Assembly: GCF_031157255.1 (NCBI RefSeq)
Contig: NZ_JAVIFX010000025.1
Span: 59,680 to 123,679, forward strand
Origin: Bradyrhizobium sp. LHD-71
GTDB taxonomy: Bacteria; Pseudomonadota; Alphaproteobacteria; Rhizobiales; Xanthobacteraceae
DNA: 64,000 nucleotides
Reading direction: 5' to 3'
Both the position numbers and the translations under genes were made by a program. Below, piece after piece: positions 7,916 to 17,217 of the stretch. Positions within the stretch are counted from its first letter, which is position 1; each line of letters opens with the position of its first letter. Below the pieces are notes generated by a model. The model did not search any database. It saw nothing but the letters and a program-made list of their open reading frames with translations, and was not told the DNA's origin.

Positions 7916-8803
7916 TCAAGCAGTCGCGCCGGCCGGCGTGACGTCCACGGCGACCTCGAGCTGGTGCGCGCCGGAGCCGACGAATACGCCGTGGACCGGC
8001 GATACATCGGAAAAGTCGCGGCCGATCGCCAGCACGATATGATCGTCTCCGGCGTCCATAGCATTCGTCGGATCGATGCCGAGCCAGCCTGTTCCCTCGC
8101 CGCACCAGATCGAGACCCAGGCATGGGTCGCGTCCGCGCCTTCGAGGCGCGGTTGTCCTTCCGGCGAAATGGTGCGGATATAGCCCGAGACGTAGGCCGC
8201 CGGCAGGCCGAGGCCGCGCAAGCCCGCGATCATGATATGCGCGAAATCCTGACACACGCCGCGTCGCTGCGCGAACGCGTCATCGAGCGGCGTCGACACA
8301 TCCGTCACCTGCGGAGAATAGATGAAGTCGGCGCAAATCCGCCTTGCCAGGTCACGCGCGCCGTCGACGACCGGCAAGCCCGGTGGAAAGCTCTCCGCCG
8401 CATAGGCCGTAACCGGCGCCGGCAATGTGATATGCGGGCTCGCGAAGAGAAAATGCACCGGCGCGTCGGCTCCGAGCGACGTCTGCTCAAGCGCCGCCGC
8501 TGCGATTTCTTTCCAGGCGAGGCTCGCGCCGGGCGGCACGACGACGGAACGCGAGACGTCGACGCGCGCACGCGCCTCGATCTTCAGCGCAGTCAGTCCA
8601 GTCTCGATCGTCGCAGTGGTGACGACGTTGCCGAAAAAATCCTGCTCCGAGCGCAGCGCCTTCGGCCGCGGCTCGATCAGCAGCGAATGGTCGAGGCAAC
8701 GCTGGCCGCCTCCGGAGCGCGGCGTCAGGCGCAGCGACAGCGCCGCCGAAGAGACCGGAAACTCATAAAGATACTTCGTCACATGACGAATGTCGTAGAT
8801 CAC
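7916..8803 (-). CDS. Transglutaminase-like cysteine peptidase family protein
   Basis: A 295-residue protein with the bacterial transglutaminase N-terminal beta-region (about 1-90) followed by a transglutaminase core. The catalytic triad is visible: Cys184 in RRGVCQDFAH, His227 in DATHAWV, Asp244 in GIDPTN. There is no signal peptide, so it is cytoplasmic. The start is GTG and overlaps the stop of the upstream ATP-grasp gene (GTGA), so the two are translated together. This association of transglutaminase with circularly permuted ATP-grasp and alpha-E domains is a known conserved gene pair, proposed from comparative genomics to make or trim peptides. The actual substrate is not established here. 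Confidence 0.9.
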   Translation of the reverse strand: MIYDIRHVTKYLYEFPVSSAALSLRLTPRSGGGQRCLDHSLLIEPRPKALRSEQDFFGNVVTTATIETGLTALKIEARARVDVSRSVVVPPGASLAWKEIAAAALEQTSLGADAPVHFLFASPHITLPAPVTAYAAESFPPGLPVVDGARDLARRICADFIYSPQVTDVSTPLDDAFAQRRGVCQDFAHIMIAGLRGLGLPAAYVSGYIRTISPEGQPRLEGADATHAWVSIWCGEGTGWLGIDPTNAMDAGDDHIVLAIGRDFSDVSPVHGVFVGSGAHQLEVAVDVTPAGATA

Positions 8804-11310
8804 GCAAGGCCACTCACGCTCTTGGTCTGCAACTCGTCGGGACGTTGCAGGAAGTAACGGGCCGCCAGCGCATCGGCAAACCTCATCAGTTTTTGCTCGA
8901 AGGCAAGGATTGCCGACACATCGGTGTCGCGCGCCGCAATGCTGCCGATCTCACCGGCGATCAGTTCGATGATCCGCTTCGGCTCTTCGGGAAGCCCGTC
9001 TTCGTTCAGGGTCGGCAACGTCTCGAGGTGCCGCCGGATCTGTTCGATCTGGAAGCTCGCCGAGCGCGGATTGAAGTGGTCGAGCAGCGCCATGTCGCGA
9101 ACCGGCGCGAGCGCGACTCCGCCCAGATAACGCGAGCGATAGGTGATCTGGGAATCGATCAGGTCGAGGAGCACGTCCAGGTCGTCGGCACTCGCCGTTT
9201 CACCAGCAAAATTGCGCGCGAAGCGGCAGGCATTGATGGCGCGCTCGACACGGCGACCCATGTCGAGAAAGCGCCAGCCAGCGACGCGATTGACGTTCTC
9301 CTGGGCGAGACCGGAGATCGCGGCGAGTGAGACCAGCGCTCGGTCGGCGATCTCGAATGCCTCCGTGGTCGTTGCGAGATCGCCCGTGCGCAAGTTCAAT
9401 TGCCGCTCGAGGCTGACGATCAGCTTGAAACTGTCCACTGACAGGCGTTCGCGGATCACCGAGGCTGAGCCGTAGGCCGTGCGCACGTTCGACAGTGCAG
9501 AGCCGTAGTGCTCTTCCGAGCCGAGCGCGTCGGTTGCGACGCCGAGGAAATCGCCCTCGCCTTTGCCGGCGGCTGCCGCTCCCCACGCCATCAGCTGCCG
9601 GCTCAGCCGCTTCAGCGCCTCGAGCCCGTCGGCGCCCATCAGGTCGAGTTCGACGCTGCGGCTGCACAGGCAGCGAACGATGCGCAAGACCGCCTCGGCG
9701 CGCTCGAGATAACGGCCGTACCAGAACAGGTTGTCAGCCGCACGGCTCGGCAGGTTGCCGAGAACGCGGCGGATAGAGACTTCGTCCTGTGACGGCAGAA
9801 GCGTTTCGAGCACCGCCGGCTTCTCGGACAGCACCCATACGTCGGCGGACTTCACGCCTTCGCCCATGCTGACCGCACGTGCGTCGGCCTTGTCGGAGAC
9901 GAGGCAGAAGCCACCGGGCATCACCTGCCACCCATCGGGTGTCGCGGCCGCGTAGACACGCAGCACGAAGGGGCGCGGCTGCAGCCGTCCATCCTCCCAC
10001 ACCGGCGTGGTCGAAAGCCGCACGATCTCCTGACCGACATAATCGACGCCGCGCGCATCGATCGCGGCGCGCAGCCGGGCGGCCTCCGCCGGCGGCAGCG
10101 CTTCGGGCAGGATATGCTGTTCCGCGCCGAAGCCCGGAACCTGCTCGCCGAATGCCGCCGCGATCGACATCTGCGGCAGGTCGTTCAACACGTTCGCTCG
10201 CGCGTCGGGTTGGCCGCACCACCAGGTGGCGATGTTGGGCATTGAAAGGTCTTCGCCCAGTAGATGCCTGCAGATCGTCGGCATGAACGCAAGCAGCGCC
10301 CGCTGTTCGACGAAGCCGGCGCCCGGCATGTTGGCAACGATCGTGTTGCCGTCGCGGATCGCCGAGAGCAGACGCGGTACGCCAAGGCGCGAAGCGCCGT
10401 TCAACTCGATCGGATCGACGAAGTCCGCATCCACCCGCCGCCACAACACGTCCGCGCGTTTCAGCCCTGCGATGGTGCGCACATGGACCTGTCCGTCGTG
10501 GACAATGAGGTCGTCGCCTTCGACGAGGAGAAAACCGAGGTATTTAGCCAGATACGACTGCTCGAAGTAGGTCGCGCTATGGGCACCCGGCGTCATGAGG
10601 CAGATGCGCGGCTGCGCGCGCGCCGCCATTGCAGTCAAGCCATTACGGAACGCGCGGAAGAACGGCGCCAACCGCTGCACATTCATCTGTGCGTAGGTCG
10701 AGGGATAGGCATGCGACATGACGAGCCGATTTTCCAGCGCGTAGCCCGCGCCGGACGGCGCCTGCGCGCGGTCGTTCAGCACCCACCAGCGCCCGTCCGG
10801 TCCGCGGCCGATATCGGCGGCATAGAGATGCATCCAGCGCCCGCCGGGCGGCTTGACGCCGACCATCGGTCGCAGGAACTCCCCGGCCCCGGCGACGACC
10901 GCGGCAGGGAGGATGCCTTTGGAAACGAGCGAGGCATCCCCATAAACGTCCTTGAGCAAGGCCTCGAACAATGACGCGCGCTGGACGATACTTTTGGAAA
11001 TCTCCGCCCATTCGCCTTCGTCGATCAGGAGCGGCAGACCGCTCAGCGGCCAGGTGCGTTCCTGCGCCTCGCCACGCACGCGGTAGGAAATGCCGAGATC
11101 GCGGATATGACGTTCGGCCAAAGCCAGCGACCGATCGATGTTGCGCGCAGGCACGCGCTCCATCCATTGCAGCCATTGCGCCTTCGGCGCACCGTCTACA
11201 CCGATGAATTCGTCCGGTACGCCCGGCAACGGCACGTAGTCCGCGAACGCAGCGGACCAATCGTCGGCAACTGTCACCCGCTTCTTCATGCCATTCGCCG
11301 CGAATGTCAT
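8800..11310 (-). CDS. Circularly permuted type 2 ATP-grasp protein fused to alpha-E domain
   Basis: An 836-residue protein combining a circularly permuted ATP-grasp ligase module (roughly residues 20-490) with a helical alpha-E domain (roughly 510-820), which are separate genes in many bacteria. Recognisable family segments include GVKPPGGRWMHLYAADIGR near 155, LMTPGAHSATYFE near 240 and the helical LFWYGRYLERAEAVLR near 525. ATP-grasp enzymes join a carboxylate to an amine using ATP, so a peptide-like product is likely. The gene is first in a two-gene unit with the transglutaminase. The start at 11310 is an ATG; an ATG at 11289 (MKKRV) is possible. The 177 bp upstream contain the divergent flavin reductase promoter. 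Confidence 0.9.
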   Translation of the reverse strand: MTFAANGMKKRVTVADDWSAAFADYVPLPGVPDEFIGVDGAPKAQWLQWMERVPARNIDRSLALAERHIRDLGISYRVRGEAQERTWPLSGLPLLIDEGEWAEISKSIVQRASLFEALLKDVYGDASLVSKGILPAAVVAGAGEFLRPMVGVKPPGGRWMHLYAADIGRGPDGRWWVLNDRAQAPSGAGYALENRLVMSHAYPSTYAQMNVQRLAPFFRAFRNGLTAMAARAQPRICLMTPGAHSATYFEQSYLAKYLGFLLVEGDDLIVHDGQVHVRTIAGLKRADVLWRRVDADFVDPIELNGASRLGVPRLLSAIRDGNTIVANMPGAGFVEQRALLAFMPTICRHLLGEDLSMPNIATWWCGQPDARANVLNDLPQMSIAAAFGEQVPGFGAEQHILPEALPPAEAARLRAAIDARGVDYVGQEIVRLSTTPVWEDGRLQPRPFVLRVYAAATPDGWQVMPGGFCLVSDKADARAVSMGEGVKSADVWVLSEKPAVLETLLPSQDEVSIRRVLGNLPSRAADNLFWYGRYLERAEAVLRIVRCLCSRSVELDLMGADGLEALKRLSRQLMAWGAAAAGKGEGDFLGVATDALGSEEHYGSALSNVRTAYGSASVIRERLSVDSFKLIVSLERQLNLRTGDLATTTEAFEIADRALVSLAAISGLAQENVNRVAGWRFLDMGRRVERAINACRFARNFAGETASADDLDVLLDLIDSQITYRSRYLGGVALAPVRDMALLDHFNPRSASFQIEQIRRHLETLPTLNEDGLPEEPKRIIELIAGEIGSIAARDTDVSAILAFEQKLMRFADALAARYFLQRPDELQTKSVSGLA

Positions 11311-11432
11311 TGCCTCAACCGTTCATGCCCCTGCTCACGCCGAGCGCAATCTCCTCCGCGAGAGGAATCGATGCGCCCGGAGTATGGCCGTGATCCTGGA
11401 ACCACGCCAGCCCGTGCATCATGGCAGCAAAA

Positions 11433-11444
11433 TTGCATATAATG
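11433..11444 (+). promoter_or_regulatory. Candidate promoter/operator: TGCATA overlapping a TATAAT box
   Basis: TTGCATATAATG contains a perfect TATAAT at 11438-11443, 45 bp before the GTG of the flavin reductase gene. It also contains the TGCATA half-site seen twice upstream of boxC. A -35 box is not obvious. Binding of BoxR here is inference. Confidence 0.4.
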
Positions 11445-11487
11445 TCCAGTGAAGCCGTCACCATTTCGAAACGTTGAGGAGTTCACC

Positions 11488-11970
11488 GTGGACCAAATCA
11501 CCGATGCAAAAACCTTCTGGCGCGCGCTTGGATCCCGCGCGATCGGCGTTGCGGTCGTGACCGCCAGCGGCTCGAGCGGACCTGCCGGTTTCCTCGCGCT
11601 TTCAGCGACGCATCTCACGGCTAATCCGCCGACCATGCTGGTGTCGATCGGCCAAAGCACCTCGGCGCTGGCACCGATCCTCGAAAGCAAGCACTTCGCG
11701 ATCAACTATATTGGGAAAAGTCGCGAGGACCTCGCCAAGGAGTTTGGCGGCCAGGGCACCCGCAAGGGCGCGGACCGGTTCCTGCCCGGTGAATGGAACA
11801 CCTTGAAGACTGGCGCACCGGCGCTGATCGGTGCGGTCGGAGTGCTGGATTGCGAGCTCGAGGAAGCGATCGAACGGCATGGCACCACAATCGCCATCGG
11901 CCGCATCGTGGCCTTCACGCAGGCGCCGGATGTGCAACCTCTGATCAGCTTCGCCGGCAAGTATATTTGA
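11488..11970 (+). CDS. Flavin reductase family protein (FMN-binding split barrel)
   Basis: Probably an NAD(P)H:flavin oxidoreductase that supplies reduced flavin to a partner monooxygenase. The opening FWRALGSRAIGVAVVTA and the downstream GFLALSATHLTANPPTMLVSIG are the classical split-barrel flavin reductase signature. The C-terminal region ends in SFAGKYI, typical of the family. I prefer the GTG at 11488 because GAGGAG lies about seven bases upstream; an in-frame GTG at 11449 would add 13 residues. The protein is then 160 residues. It is convergent with the feruloyl-CoA synthase-like gene and adjoins the Box cluster, so a link to aromatic oxidation is plausible but unproven. It is too short, and lacks ferredoxin motifs, to be BoxA. 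Confidence 0.85.
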   Translation: MDQITDAKTFWRALGSRAIGVAVVTASGSSGPAGFLALSATHLTANPPTMLVSIGQSTSALAPILESKHFAINYIGKSREDLAKEFGGQGTRKGADRFLPGEWNTLKTGAPALIGAVGVLDCELEEAIERHGTTIAIGRIVAFTQAPDVQPLISFAGKYI

Positions 11971-11984
11971 CGTTATCAAGGAGC

Positions 11985-12043
11985 GAAGCGACGCCGTTCT
12001 TCGAACGTCCGTAGGCGGGTGAAGCGACGCCGTTCTTCGAACG
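11985..12043. repeat. Two direct copies of a 23-bp sequence, 36 bp apart
   Basis: GAAGCGACGCCGTTCTTCGAA followed by CG occurs at 11985-12007 and again at 12021-12043. Each copy can fold (CCGTTC/GAACGG), and the pair sits between two convergent genes, so it could serve as a bidirectional transcription end as well as being a repeat. Confidence 0.6.
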
Positions 12044-12065
12044 GCTATGGGCACGCAATGGCGGA

Positions 12066-13931
12066 CTAGGTGATGCTGCCGCAGCCGATCCATTCCGTCG
12101 AGGCGTCATTGCGCAGCTTGGCGAGCGCGTCGGCCCGCCGTGTCAACACTGCGCGCTGGTTGATATACCCCTTATCGGTGATTTCGCCTCCGTCGATCGA
12201 TGGTGGCTCAACCAGCAGCAATGCGCGTGTGGCGTGCCCGGCGGAGCCACTGTTTTGCGCCTTCAGTCCGGCAAGACCACGCGCGATCGCCTCGCGGACA
12301 TTCACGTGTGCGAGCACGTCGCTGACCGCCGCTGTGTCCGGCAGGCCGGACACAGCGCGGCTGGCCGCGACATTCGGAAAAATCAGGAACCGAACTTCGT
12401 CCTCGTCGTGTCCCGCAATCACGATGTCCTGCGCCAGCGGCGCCAGCGCTGCGACCGCGGCCACGCGCAGCATGCCGACCGTCACCCACGTCCCGGACGA
12501 GAGCTTGAAATCCTCGCTGATGCGGCCGTCGAAGAACAGGCCGCCCTCCGGCCGCTCGCCGTCGGCGAACCTGACGGCATCGCCGATGCGATAATACCCT
12601 TCCGCGTCGAACGCCGCGGCCGTGAGCTCCGATGCCTTCCAATAGCCTGGTGTGACGTTCGCACCGCGCACGCGCACCTCAAGCTTTTGGCCCGACGGCA
12701 CCAGCTTCAACTCGGTGCCCGGCACGGGCACACCGATATTGCCCGGGCGGCCGGCAAGGAAATGACAATCGGTGGCAAGTGGCGCGGTTTCGGTCGATCC
12801 CCAGGCGGACACCATCGGGATGGCATGCCCGGTGGTTTTGATCGAAAGGTCCTCCATCGCATCCCACAGGTTTTGCGGCAGCGCGGCCGCGGCATAGAAC
12901 GCGAAGCGGACGTTGGCGAAAAACCTCTCGCGCAACGCCTTGTCGTCGCGCAGAGCGCCGAGCAGCATGTCGAAGCCGCGTGGCACGTTGAAATAAACGG
13001 TCGGAATCACGCTGCGCAGGTTGTCCAGCGAAGTCGTAAACAGGCCCGGCGCAGGCTTGCCCTGATCGATATAGAGCGTGCCGCCGTTGCGCAGGACCAT
13101 GTTGAAGTTGTGATTGGCCCCAAACGTGTGGCTCCAGGGCAACCAGTCGAGCACGACCAGGTCGCTTCGCTCGAGGAACGGCCAGACCTGGGCCCGCGCC
13201 GTCTGGCTCGCCGTCAGCATGCGGTGAGTGTTGACGACCGCCTTCGGCGTACCGGTCGAACCGGACGTAAACAGGAACTTCGCGATCGTGTCGGGCGTGA
13301 TCGCCGCAAACGCCCGCGCCACTGTTTCGCTCTCCGTCGTTGCAAGAACTTCGGACGCCGGAATCCCCTCCGACTTGTCCGCGTTCGCACCTGCGATGAC
13401 GACAGCGCGATGGCTGCTCTTGATCGCAGCAAGCGCCGGCGCAAACGACGCCGCGTCGGCAACGTAGATCGCGCCAGGGTCGAGCAGCACCGCGGCCGCG
13501 CGCAGCTTCTCGTAATCCTTCGAGACGAGCGAATATGCCGACGAGATCGTCGCCACCGGAATGCCGGCGTGCATCGCACCCAAAGCGAAGATCGCGTGCT
13601 CGATGGCGTTGTCGGAGAGGATCGCAAGCGGACGCTCTACGCTGAGGCCCTCGGCGAGCATCCAGCTCGCCGCCGCGCGAACACGCCTTCGCGTGTCACC
13701 GTAGCTGATGGTTGACCACGCCGCTTTCGCATCGGTCCGTTCGGCAAGGAACATCTTGTCCGGCATCTCGCTCGCCCACCGTTCGAGCCATACGCCGACC
13801 GCGCGCTCCACCGGTCCAAGCGGAACGGTCGATCGGACGACAATCGAGCCGTCCGTGCGGTGCTCCGCGACCACCGATGGCTTCGCGAACAGCTCGGCAA
13901 CATCACGGTCGCGCACGTCCGCGAGCTGCAT
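12066..13931 (-). CDS. fcs: Feruloyl-CoA synthase-like aryl-CoA ligase
   Basis: ANL-superfamily adenylate-forming enzyme that would convert a hydroxycinnamate or related aromatic acid to its CoA thioester. The 621-residue protein has the AMP-binding P-loop FTSGSTGTPKAV near 250, LDWLPWSHTFGAN near 297, a GSTETAPLAT motif near 410, and the hinge region ISEDFKLSSGTWV near 520, all typical of feruloyl-CoA synthases. The ATG at 13931 is preceded by GGGGAGGAG, which fixes the start. It is last in the minus-strand Box operon, 44 bp after boxB, so it may be co-induced with benzoate genes. Substrate preference (ferulate versus other cinnamates or benzoates) cannot be decided from sequence alone. Confidence 0.85.
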   Translation of the reverse strand: MQLADVRDRDVAELFAKPSVVAEHRTDGSIVVRSTVPLGPVERAVGVWLERWASEMPDKMFLAERTDAKAAWSTISYGDTRRRVRAAASWMLAEGLSVERPLAILSDNAIEHAIFALGAMHAGIPVATISSAYSLVSKDYEKLRAAAVLLDPGAIYVADAASFAPALAAIKSSHRAVVIAGANADKSEGIPASEVLATTESETVARAFAAITPDTIAKFLFTSGSTGTPKAVVNTHRMLTASQTARAQVWPFLERSDLVVLDWLPWSHTFGANHNFNMVLRNGGTLYIDQGKPAPGLFTTSLDNLRSVIPTVYFNVPRGFDMLLGALRDDKALRERFFANVRFAFYAAAALPQNLWDAMEDLSIKTTGHAIPMVSAWGSTETAPLATDCHFLAGRPGNIGVPVPGTELKLVPSGQKLEVRVRGANVTPGYWKASELTAAAFDAEGYYRIGDAVRFADGERPEGGLFFDGRISEDFKLSSGTWVTVGMLRVAAVAALAPLAQDIVIAGHDEDEVRFLIFPNVAASRAVSGLPDTAAVSDVLAHVNVREAIARGLAGLKAQNSGSAGHATRALLLVEPPSIDGGEITDKGYINQRAVLTRRADALAKLRNDASTEWIGCGSIT

Positions 13932-13975
13932 CGATCTCCTCCCCTGCTTCACGGCCGGTCTCTGCCGGCCGGCCC

Positions 13976-15421
13976 CTATTCCGAGATCTTCACATACTCG
14001 AAGTCGCCGGGCTTGTTGTCGATGCCAACCTTCGGCGGCGCGATCCAGCTTGCGAACTCGCCCGGCTCGCTCACCGGGGTCATCAGTGAAGCGATGAAAT
14101 CGCCGTCCTCGGTCGACGGCAGGAAATCGTCGCGCACCTTCTTCCACTGGGCGTCGCTGACGATCTCGCCGCCGGCCGTCGCATGCATGTTCTTGAATTC
14201 GCCGATCTGGCGATGGAAGGCGGTGTGCGGCAGCGCGAACTCGAAATCGACGCCGAGCGCTTTCACGATCTTGTTCCAGCGTTCGATGCCCTTGTTGCAG
14301 TCGTTGGTGTAGTCGTCGCGCAGTCGCATGTTGAGCGCGGTCAGTGCCGGCTCATCGACGAGCTTGATCGCGCCATCGACCCATTTCAACACCGGATAGG
14401 TGTCGCCGGTCAGGCGATGGTCGTCGCGCAGCCGCGTCTCCTGGAAGCGGCCCTTCAGGCCGGCATTGTAGAAGTTCGCGGCGTTGGTCGAAACTTCCGA
14501 GCCGAACAGGTCGAGCGACAGCGAATAATGCAGATTGACCTTCTTCTGCATGGTCGGCAGGTCGATCACGCCGAGCGCGCGCACGCGCTCGACTTCGTGC
14601 GGATCGTCGATTCCCGCCTCTCGCATCGCCTCGCAGGTGCGGCGCAGGATGCGGCCGACGCCTGTCTCGCCGACGAACATATGGTGCGCCTCTTCCGTCA
14701 GCATGAAGCGGCAGGTGCGCGACAGCGGATCGAAACCAGATTGCGCCAGGCTCTCGAGCTGCATCTTGCCGTCGCGGTCGGTGAAAAAGGTGAACATGAA
14801 GAACGACAGCCAGTCCGGCGTCGCCTCGTTGAACGCACCGAGCATCCGCGGCGAGTCCGCATCGCCTGAGCGGCGGCGCAGCAGATCGTCCGCCTCCTCG
14901 CGGCCGTCACGGCCGAAATATTTCTGCAAGAGGTAGACCATCGCCCAGAGGTGGCGGCCCTCTTCGACATTGACCTGGAACAGGTTGCGCATGTCGTAGA
15001 GCGATGGCGCGGTCTTGCCGAGATGGCGCTGCTGTTCGACTGATGCGGGCTCAGTGTCGCCCTGGATCACGACCAGGCGGCGCAGCATGGCGCGGTATTC
15101 GCCAGGCACCTCCTGCCAGGCCTTCTCGCCCATGTGTTGACCGAAGTTGACCAGCCGGCCCTCCTCCTGCGGCGCGAGCAGCACGCCCCAGCGATATTCC
15201 GGCATGCGCACGTAGTCGAACTTCGCCCAGCCTTTCGGATCGACGCTCACCGCCGTGCGCAAATAGACCAGGCTTTCCTGGAAGCCTTCCGGGCCCATAT
15301 CGTTCCACCAGTCGAGATAGCCCGGATGCCAGCCCTCCAGTGCCTTCAGCACCTGGCGGTCCTCGGTGAGATTGACGTTGTTCGGAATCTTCGTCGTGTA
15401 GTCGACGTTCATGATGTTCAT
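13976..15421 (-). CDS. boxB: Benzoyl-CoA 2,3-epoxidase, oxygenase component BoxB
   Basis: Di-iron oxygenase that forms 2,3-epoxybenzoyl-CoA from benzoyl-CoA in the aerobic hybrid (Box) pathway. The 481-residue length and opening (IPNNVNLTEDRQVLKALEG, HPGYLDWWNDMGPEG) are characteristic. Later come the likely iron-ligand helices VEEGRHLWAMVYLL near 150 and LTEEAHHMFVGE near 243. It lies 7 bp downstream of boxC in the same operon. It needs a reductase, BoxA, to supply electrons from NADPH; no boxA is present anywhere in this window. Confidence 0.95.
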   Translation of the reverse strand: MNIMNVDYTTKIPNNVNLTEDRQVLKALEGWHPGYLDWWNDMGPEGFQESLVYLRTAVSVDPKGWAKFDYVRMPEYRWGVLLAPQEEGRLVNFGQHMGEKAWQEVPGEYRAMLRRLVVIQGDTEPASVEQQRHLGKTAPSLYDMRNLFQVNVEEGRHLWAMVYLLQKYFGRDGREEADDLLRRRSGDADSPRMLGAFNEATPDWLSFFMFTFFTDRDGKMQLESLAQSGFDPLSRTCRFMLTEEAHHMFVGETGVGRILRRTCEAMREAGIDDPHEVERVRALGVIDLPTMQKKVNLHYSLSLDLFGSEVSTNAANFYNAGLKGRFQETRLRDDHRLTGDTYPVLKWVDGAIKLVDEPALTALNMRLRDDYTNDCNKGIERWNKIVKALGVDFEFALPHTAFHRQIGEFKNMHATAGGEIVSDAQWKKVRDDFLPSTEDGDFIASLMTPVSEPGEFASWIAPPKVGIDNKPGDFEYVKISE

Positions 15422-15428
15422 GTGTGCC

Positions 15429-17117
15429 TCACACCCGGGTCATATCGAATTGCGGCCGCTCGCCGGTGCCATAGCGCTGCAAGGCGCCCGCTTCCCCCAC
15501 TGCGTTCGGCCGCTGGAAGATCCAGTTTTGCCAGGCGGTCAGCCGGGCAAAAATCTTCGACTCCATCGTCTCGGGCCCGACGAACCGCAAGTTCGCCTCA
15601 AGCCCGGTGAGGCTGTCAGGCGAAAAGCTCGTGCGTGCTTCGAAGAACACCCGAACCTCGTCGTCCCAGTCGATATCGTCGAGCGCGAACGTGACGAGGC
15701 CCAGCTCTTCGGCTGTCTCCGCGTCCAGCGGCTGGCCCAGACGAGCTTTGACGCGATCGAGCTCCGAAGGATCGGCCTGGAAGCGCGATTGAAGCCGCGT
15801 CAACCCGTGGCTCATCGGATATGGACCGAAATTCATTGCGCTGAGCATGAGCTTGGGCGGCGCGCGGTTGTCGCCCTGACGCGAGCCGATCAACATATAG
15901 GCCCGGTCGGCGGCGAACACGAGCTCGGCGAGCGAGCCGGCAAAGCAGGAGCCCGGCTCGATCAGCGCCACCAGCGTGCGCGAGGTTACGTCGACGCGCT
16001 TCAGCACGCGCTTCCAGAAATGTCGCACCTCGTTGACGAACCAGTTGTCCTTGCAGGCGTCGAGCACCGCGTCATAGGCGAGCACCTGCGCGGGATCGCC
16101 TTCGGATTTGAACACCAGCACGGCAATCTCGAGTTCGTTGAGGCGCAAGTGCAGGATCGCGTCATCCAGTTCGCGCGCCACCTGCAATGGCCAGAACGCC
16201 GCTCCTTGCACGACGACCGCCTCAGGATCCGCAGGTGGCGGTACCTCTGGCGCCTTGATCGAGATCGTTGCGGTGCGTGCAGCGCGATCGATATCGGCGC
16301 CGACAAAGCGATAGCGAATGCTGTCGCCCTCGATTGTGCGCATCAATGGCGTGAGCTTGATGCCCTCGCCTTGCGCGTCGCGCTTCGAGGCGGCGGCGAA
16401 CGCGCGGGCGCGGTCGGCGACACGCGCCTCCAGTTTCGAGTTCGGCACGACCTCGTCCACCAGCCGCCACTGCACCGCGCGCTTGCCCTTCACGCCCTCT
16501 TCAAACGTGCAGAAATAATCCGCATGGTCTCGGCGCACTTTTCGTTTGTCGGTGACGCGCGTCAGCCCACCTGTGCCTGGCAGCACTGCCAGCAGTGGCA
16601 CTTCGGGCAATGATACCGCCGCCGAACCATCGTCGACCAGGACGATGTGATCGGCTGCAAGCGCCAGCTCATAGCCGCCGCCGGCTGCGGTGCCATTGAC
16701 GACGCAGATGAAGTGCTGGCCGGAATTCGCGCTTGAGTCCTCGATGCCGTTGCGCGTTTCGTTGGTGAACTTGCAGAAGTTGACCTTATGCGCGTGAGTT
16801 GCGCCCGCAAGCATGCGGATGTTGGCTCCGGCGCAGAACACACGGTTCTTGCCCGAGCGCAGAAGCACTGCCTTCACCTGCGGATGCTCGAACCGCAAGC
16901 GCTGCAGCGCGTCTGCTAGCTCGATGTCGACACCGAGATCGTAGGAGTTCAGCTTGAGCTGGTAACCATCGAACAGACCGCCATTCTCGTCGACGTCCAT
17001 GGTCAGCGTCGCGATCTCGCCGTCGACCGCGAGCTTCCAGTGCCGGTACCGGGACGGGTCGGTCTGGAAATCGATGTGCGTGGCGCCATTGGCGAGTTTC
17101 TTGTCCTCAGCAGCCAT
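15429..17117 (-). CDS. boxC: Benzoyl-CoA-dihydrodiol lyase BoxC
   Basis: Opens the ring of 2,3-epoxybenzoyl-CoA by hydrolysis, giving 3,4-dehydroadipyl-CoA semialdehyde and formate. The 562-residue protein is a double-length crotonase-fold enzyme: KAVLLRSGKNRVFCAGANIRML near 85 and a CoA/oxyanion segment CVVNGTAAGGGYELALA near 140 belong to the first crotonase unit, and a second, degenerate unit follows. Length and order match BoxC. It is 7 bp upstream of boxB. The 100-bp gap before it (17118-17217) carries direct TGCATA repeats that are good candidates for BoxR control. The formate released could feed the Fds dehydrogenase at the window start; that link is inference. Confidence 0.94.
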   Translation of the reverse strand: MAAEDKKLANGATHIDFQTDPSRYRHWKLAVDGEIATLTMDVDENGGLFDGYQLKLNSYDLGVDIELADALQRLRFEHPQVKAVLLRSGKNRVFCAGANIRMLAGATHAHKVNFCKFTNETRNGIEDSSANSGQHFICVVNGTAAGGGYELALAADHIVLVDDGSAAVSLPEVPLLAVLPGTGGLTRVTDKRKVRRDHADYFCTFEEGVKGKRAVQWRLVDEVVPNSKLEARVADRARAFAAASKRDAQGEGIKLTPLMRTIEGDSIRYRFVGADIDRAARTATISIKAPEVPPPADPEAVVVQGAAFWPLQVARELDDAILHLRLNELEIAVLVFKSEGDPAQVLAYDAVLDACKDNWFVNEVRHFWKRVLKRVDVTSRTLVALIEPGSCFAGSLAELVFAADRAYMLIGSRQGDNRAPPKLMLSAMNFGPYPMSHGLTRLQSRFQADPSELDRVKARLGQPLDAETAEELGLVTFALDDIDWDDEVRVFFEARTSFSPDSLTGLEANLRFVGPETMESKIFARLTAWQNWIFQRPNAVGEAGALQRYGTGERPQFDMTRV

Positions 17118-17148
17118 CGCACCATCCTGAGAGTTTCAAGCGGAAAGG

Positions 17149-17170
17149 TGCATAATAATGCATATTATCG
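17149..17170. promoter_or_regulatory. Candidate BoxR operator upstream of boxC
   Basis: TGCATAATAATGCATATTATCG contains two TGCATA copies starting at 17149 and 17159, spaced exactly 10 bp (one helical turn). A third TGCA is at 17210. BzdR/BoxR-family regulators are known to bind TGCA-containing operators, and the divergent regulator in this cluster is BoxR. Occupancy is inference. Confidence 0.5.
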
Positions 17171-17217
17171 AGAAATGATCCAGCCTTTGGCTTAAGATTC
17201 GGCATTTTGATGCAGTT

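Noticed and set aside
11488..11970. Flavin reductase as a substitute for BoxA
   Set aside because: Too short and without ferredoxin cysteines or a ferredoxin-reductase domain; only a possible flavin supplier.
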